Part shown: one piece after another, positions 62,450-64,000 of the stretch
Numbering within the stretch: position 1 is the stretch's first letter
Layout of the letters: every line of letters begins with the position of its first letter
Assembly: GCA_965262775.1 (NCBI GenBank)
Contig: CBDHFT010000007.1
Coordinates: 310,001-374,000 of the forward strand
Length of the DNA: 64,000 bases
Origin: JASGCL01 sp965262775
GTDB lineage: Bacteria > Pseudomonadota > Alphaproteobacteria > JASGCL01
Direction of reading: 5' to 3'
Position numbers and translations under genes: made by a program
Notes under the pieces: generated by a model
The model's input: the letters and a program-made list of their open reading frames with translations, nothing else
The model's database searches: none
What the model was told of the DNA's origin: nothing

Positions 62450-63238
62450 ATGGGAAAAAAGTTACTGCGCAGCATTAATCGAAGGACGTTTCACAAATTA
62501 AAAAATTGGCTAGATTTTCAAAAAGATAAAAAAAAATTTGTAAAATTGTTGGCGAACGCCCCTTCGCAAAATAAATTGCCATGGCGACTGGGCGATGACT
62601 ATCCTATTATGAATGAAAAGAAAGCAACCAACGGCAATGCTGGCGGTCATTATTTTCATCAAGATTTGTTTGTCGCCCAGCAAATTTTTTTAAAAAAACC
62701 TAAGCGTCATCTTGATATTGGCTCCAGCATGGCAGGATTTGTCTCCCATGTTGCCAGCTATAGAAAAATTGAAGTAATGGATATTCGCCCGCAAACCAGA
62801 CCTATCCCCAATGTCAGTTTTATCAAACGAGACCTGATGTTGCCCATTCGCCCGCAAGAAAAAGAAAAATTTGATTCCATTTCTTGCCTTCATGTCTTAG
62901 AGCATTTTGGTTTAGGGCGATACAGTGACCAGATTGATCCTTCAGGACATAAAAAAGGCATGGCAAACTTGGTTGCATTATTAAAGAAAAAAGGAATTTT
63001 GTATTTTTCTACCCCATTCGGGGAAAGACGCATTATGTATAATGCCCATCGTGTTTTTGATATGAACTATTTATTAACATGGTTTGCAGAAGTAAATTTA
63101 AAAGTTATAGAATTTTCTTATGTCGACGACCACGACAATTTGCACGTTAATCAGCCATTGAAAAAAACATTAATAGATAAAAACTATGGGGTTAAAAACT
63201 ATGGCTGTGCTATTTTTCAATTGCAAAAAGCCGCCTAA
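62450..63238 (+). CDS. DUF268-family methyltransferase-like protein
   Basis: A 262-residue protein with a SAM-methyltransferase-like core: RHLDIGSSMAGFVSHVA (motif I-like), IEVMDIRPQTRPIPNVSF, FDSISCLHVLEHFGLGRYSD (DUF268 hallmark) and GILYFSTPFGERRIMYNAHR. The N-terminus is basic and may associate with membranes or nucleic acid. DUF268 members are often near surface polysaccharide genes; none is adjacent here (purB before, rplU after). Function unproven. Confidence 0.8.
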   Translation: MGKKLLRSINRRTFHKLKNWLDFQKDKKKFVKLLANAPSQNKLPWRLGDDYPIMNEKKATNGNAGGHYFHQDLFVAQQIFLKKPKRHLDIGSSMAGFVSHVASYRKIEVMDIRPQTRPIPNVSFIKRDLMLPIRPQEKEKFDSISCLHVLEHFGLGRYSDQIDPSGHKKGMANLVALLKKKGILYFSTPFGERRIMYNAHRVFDMNYLLTWFAEVNLKVIEFSYVDDHDNLHVNQPLKKTLIDKNYGVKNYGCAIFQLQKAA

Positions 63239-63316
63239 TAAATTTAAAAAGATATAAAGCAACTTGACAAATAAAACGTTTTGAGATAAGCGATTAAAAC
63301 AATCGAAAGAAAAATC

Positions 63317-63625
63317 ATGACCAATTATGCAATTATCAAAACTGGCGGCAAGCAATATCGCGTGGTAGCGGGCGACATTTTACGCGTTGAAAAACTCCCC
63401 AATAAAAAAGGGGACAAGGTTGATTTCCCCGTGTTGATGACGGGCGGCGCCACACCAACCATCGGTAACCCATTGGTCGCGGGGGTGAAGGTATCGGGCG
63501 AAGTGTTAGAGCAAGGCCATTTGCCAACCGTCAGAATTTTTAAGAAAAAACGCCGCCATAATTATCGCCGCAACAACGGTGCACGTCCTTTGGTGTCGCT
63601 TATAAAAATTACCAACATCGGCTAA
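63317..63625 (+). CDS. rplU: 50S ribosomal protein L21
   Basis: A 102-residue protein with YAIIKTGGKQYRVVAGDILR at the start and the RNA-binding RIFKKKRRHNYRRNNGARP at about 76-94, diagnostic for L21. It is first of the pair rplU-rpmA; rpmA starts 22 bases later. Confidence 0.98.
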   Translation: MTNYAIIKTGGKQYRVVAGDILRVEKLPNKKGDKVDFPVLMTGGATPTIGNPLVAGVKVSGEVLEQGHLPTVRIFKKKRRHNYRRNNGARPLVSLIKITNIG

Positions 63626-63647
63626 CCAACAACCACAGGAGCATATC

Positions 63648-63917
63648 ATGGCACATAAAAAAGCAGGCGGTAGTTCAAGAAACGGACGCGACAGCGCAGG
63701 GCGTCGCCTTGGCGTAAAATTATTTGGTGGCGAGCGTGCCCGCGCGGGCAATATATTGGTTCGTCAACGCGGCACGGTTTATCATGCGGGCCCCAATGTT
63801 GGCATGGGTCGCGACCATACTTTGTTTGCGTTAATCGACGGCGTGGTTACTTTTAAGAAAAATTCGGCGCGTCAAACTGTATCGGTGTTGGCTAGGGAAG
63901 CCGCCAAAAGCAATTAA
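63648..63917 (+). CDS. rpmA: 50S ribosomal protein L27
   Basis: 89 residues beginning MAHKKAGGSSRNGRDSAGRR, the standard uncleaved L27 N-terminus that reaches the peptidyl transferase centre; then LFGGERARAGNILVRQRGT and NVGMGRDHTLFALIDG. A strong ribosome site (AGGAG) lies about eight bases before the ATG. A T-run follows the stop. Confidence 0.98.
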   Translation: MAHKKAGGSSRNGRDSAGRRLGVKLFGGERARAGNILVRQRGTVYHAGPNVGMGRDHTLFALIDGVVTFKKNSARQTVSVLAREAAKSN

Positions 63918-63980
63918 TTACTTTTTTTTTGTAGTTTATAATTTTTGGGGTATTAACCCATTGATTTTGTTCCGAGGTTT

Positions 63981-64000
63981 ATGAATCCTTCCATCGTTCT
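63981..64000 (+). CDS. Possible start of the next gene after rpmA
   Basis: ATG at 63981 is preceded by CCGAGG at a good distance and reads MNPSIV to the window edge. In related genomes an acetyltransferase gene or obgE follows rpmA, but six codons are not enough to tell. Confidence 0.3.

Overview
The window is a gene-dense piece of an alphaproteobacterial chromosome. The evidence is a gcrA cell-cycle regulator; the gene string lptG-lptD-surA-pdxA-ksgA; hisD followed by UPF0262 and a low-molecular-weight phosphatase; a 14-gene nuo operon ending in birA; split-subunit glycyl-tRNA synthetase; and the F1 order atpH-atpA-atpG. The order-level placement cannot be fixed by reading alone. The gene set (full complex I, LPS export, histidine and cofactor enzymes, a B12-dependent mutase) argues against an extremely reduced endosymbiont. 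No phage, insertion sequence, CRISPR array or rRNA was seen. One tRNA gene (Thr, anticodon TGT) is present.

Layout. 1-7.4 kb: the start of rppH, ctpA, a 0.6 kb gap that may hold a small RNA, then a leftward envelope cluster kdsD-lptC-lptA-glmM-dapB. 7.5-9.9 kb: a dGTPase-like HD hydrolase, tRNA-Thr and a DUF3108 protein. 10-12 kb: methylmalonyl-CoA mutase with an unusual N-terminus. 12-18.9 kb: lptG-lptD-surA-pdxA-ksgA. 18.9-22.4 kb: sodB, a nitroreductase, an AmgK-like sugar kinase and a second APH-fold kinase. 22.4-26.2 kb: a UPF0262/phosphatase fusion, hisD, hisG, ndk. 26.2-29.2 kb: glyQ-glyS on the plus strand. 29.2-47.8 kb: the complete nuoA-N operon plus birA, interrupted by three foreign genes: a glycosyltransferase-like protein between nuoC and nuoD, and bioY plus a NicO-like metal transporter between nuoF and nuoG. 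47.9-54.5 kb: rlmE, then rightward pfkB-type kinase, uvrD/pcrA, prmA, an HU/IHF protein and prs. 54.5-55.4 kb: a broken small gene and an unknown gene framed by inverted palindromes. 55.4-60 kb: pyrE, cobO, then atpG-atpA-atpH without atpD/atpC. 60-64 kb: a 0.6 kb AT-rich regulatory gap, gcrA, purB, a DUF268 protein, rplU, rpmA.

How the genes fit together. Three blocks serve the outer membrane (kdsD for Kdo, lptC/lptA/lptD/lptG for LPS transport, surA for barrel folding). cobO makes the adenosylcobalamin that the mutase needs. bioY and birA, both co-oriented with nuo, form a biotin uptake and attachment pair. nuo and atp supply respiration and ATP.

The least explained signal is a family of CTAGGC-loop-GCCTAG palindromes. 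Four similar units form a tandem array of 22-base period upstream of nuoA. Two face each other around an unknown 145-residue gene. Four CTAG palindromes overlap the TAG stop of a neighbouring reading frame (sodB, nuoF, the broken gene after prs, pyrE). Several core proteins also carry low-complexity insertions or N-terminal extensions (NuoL, NuoA, NuoD, GlmM, LptC, GlyS, AtpG, the mutase).
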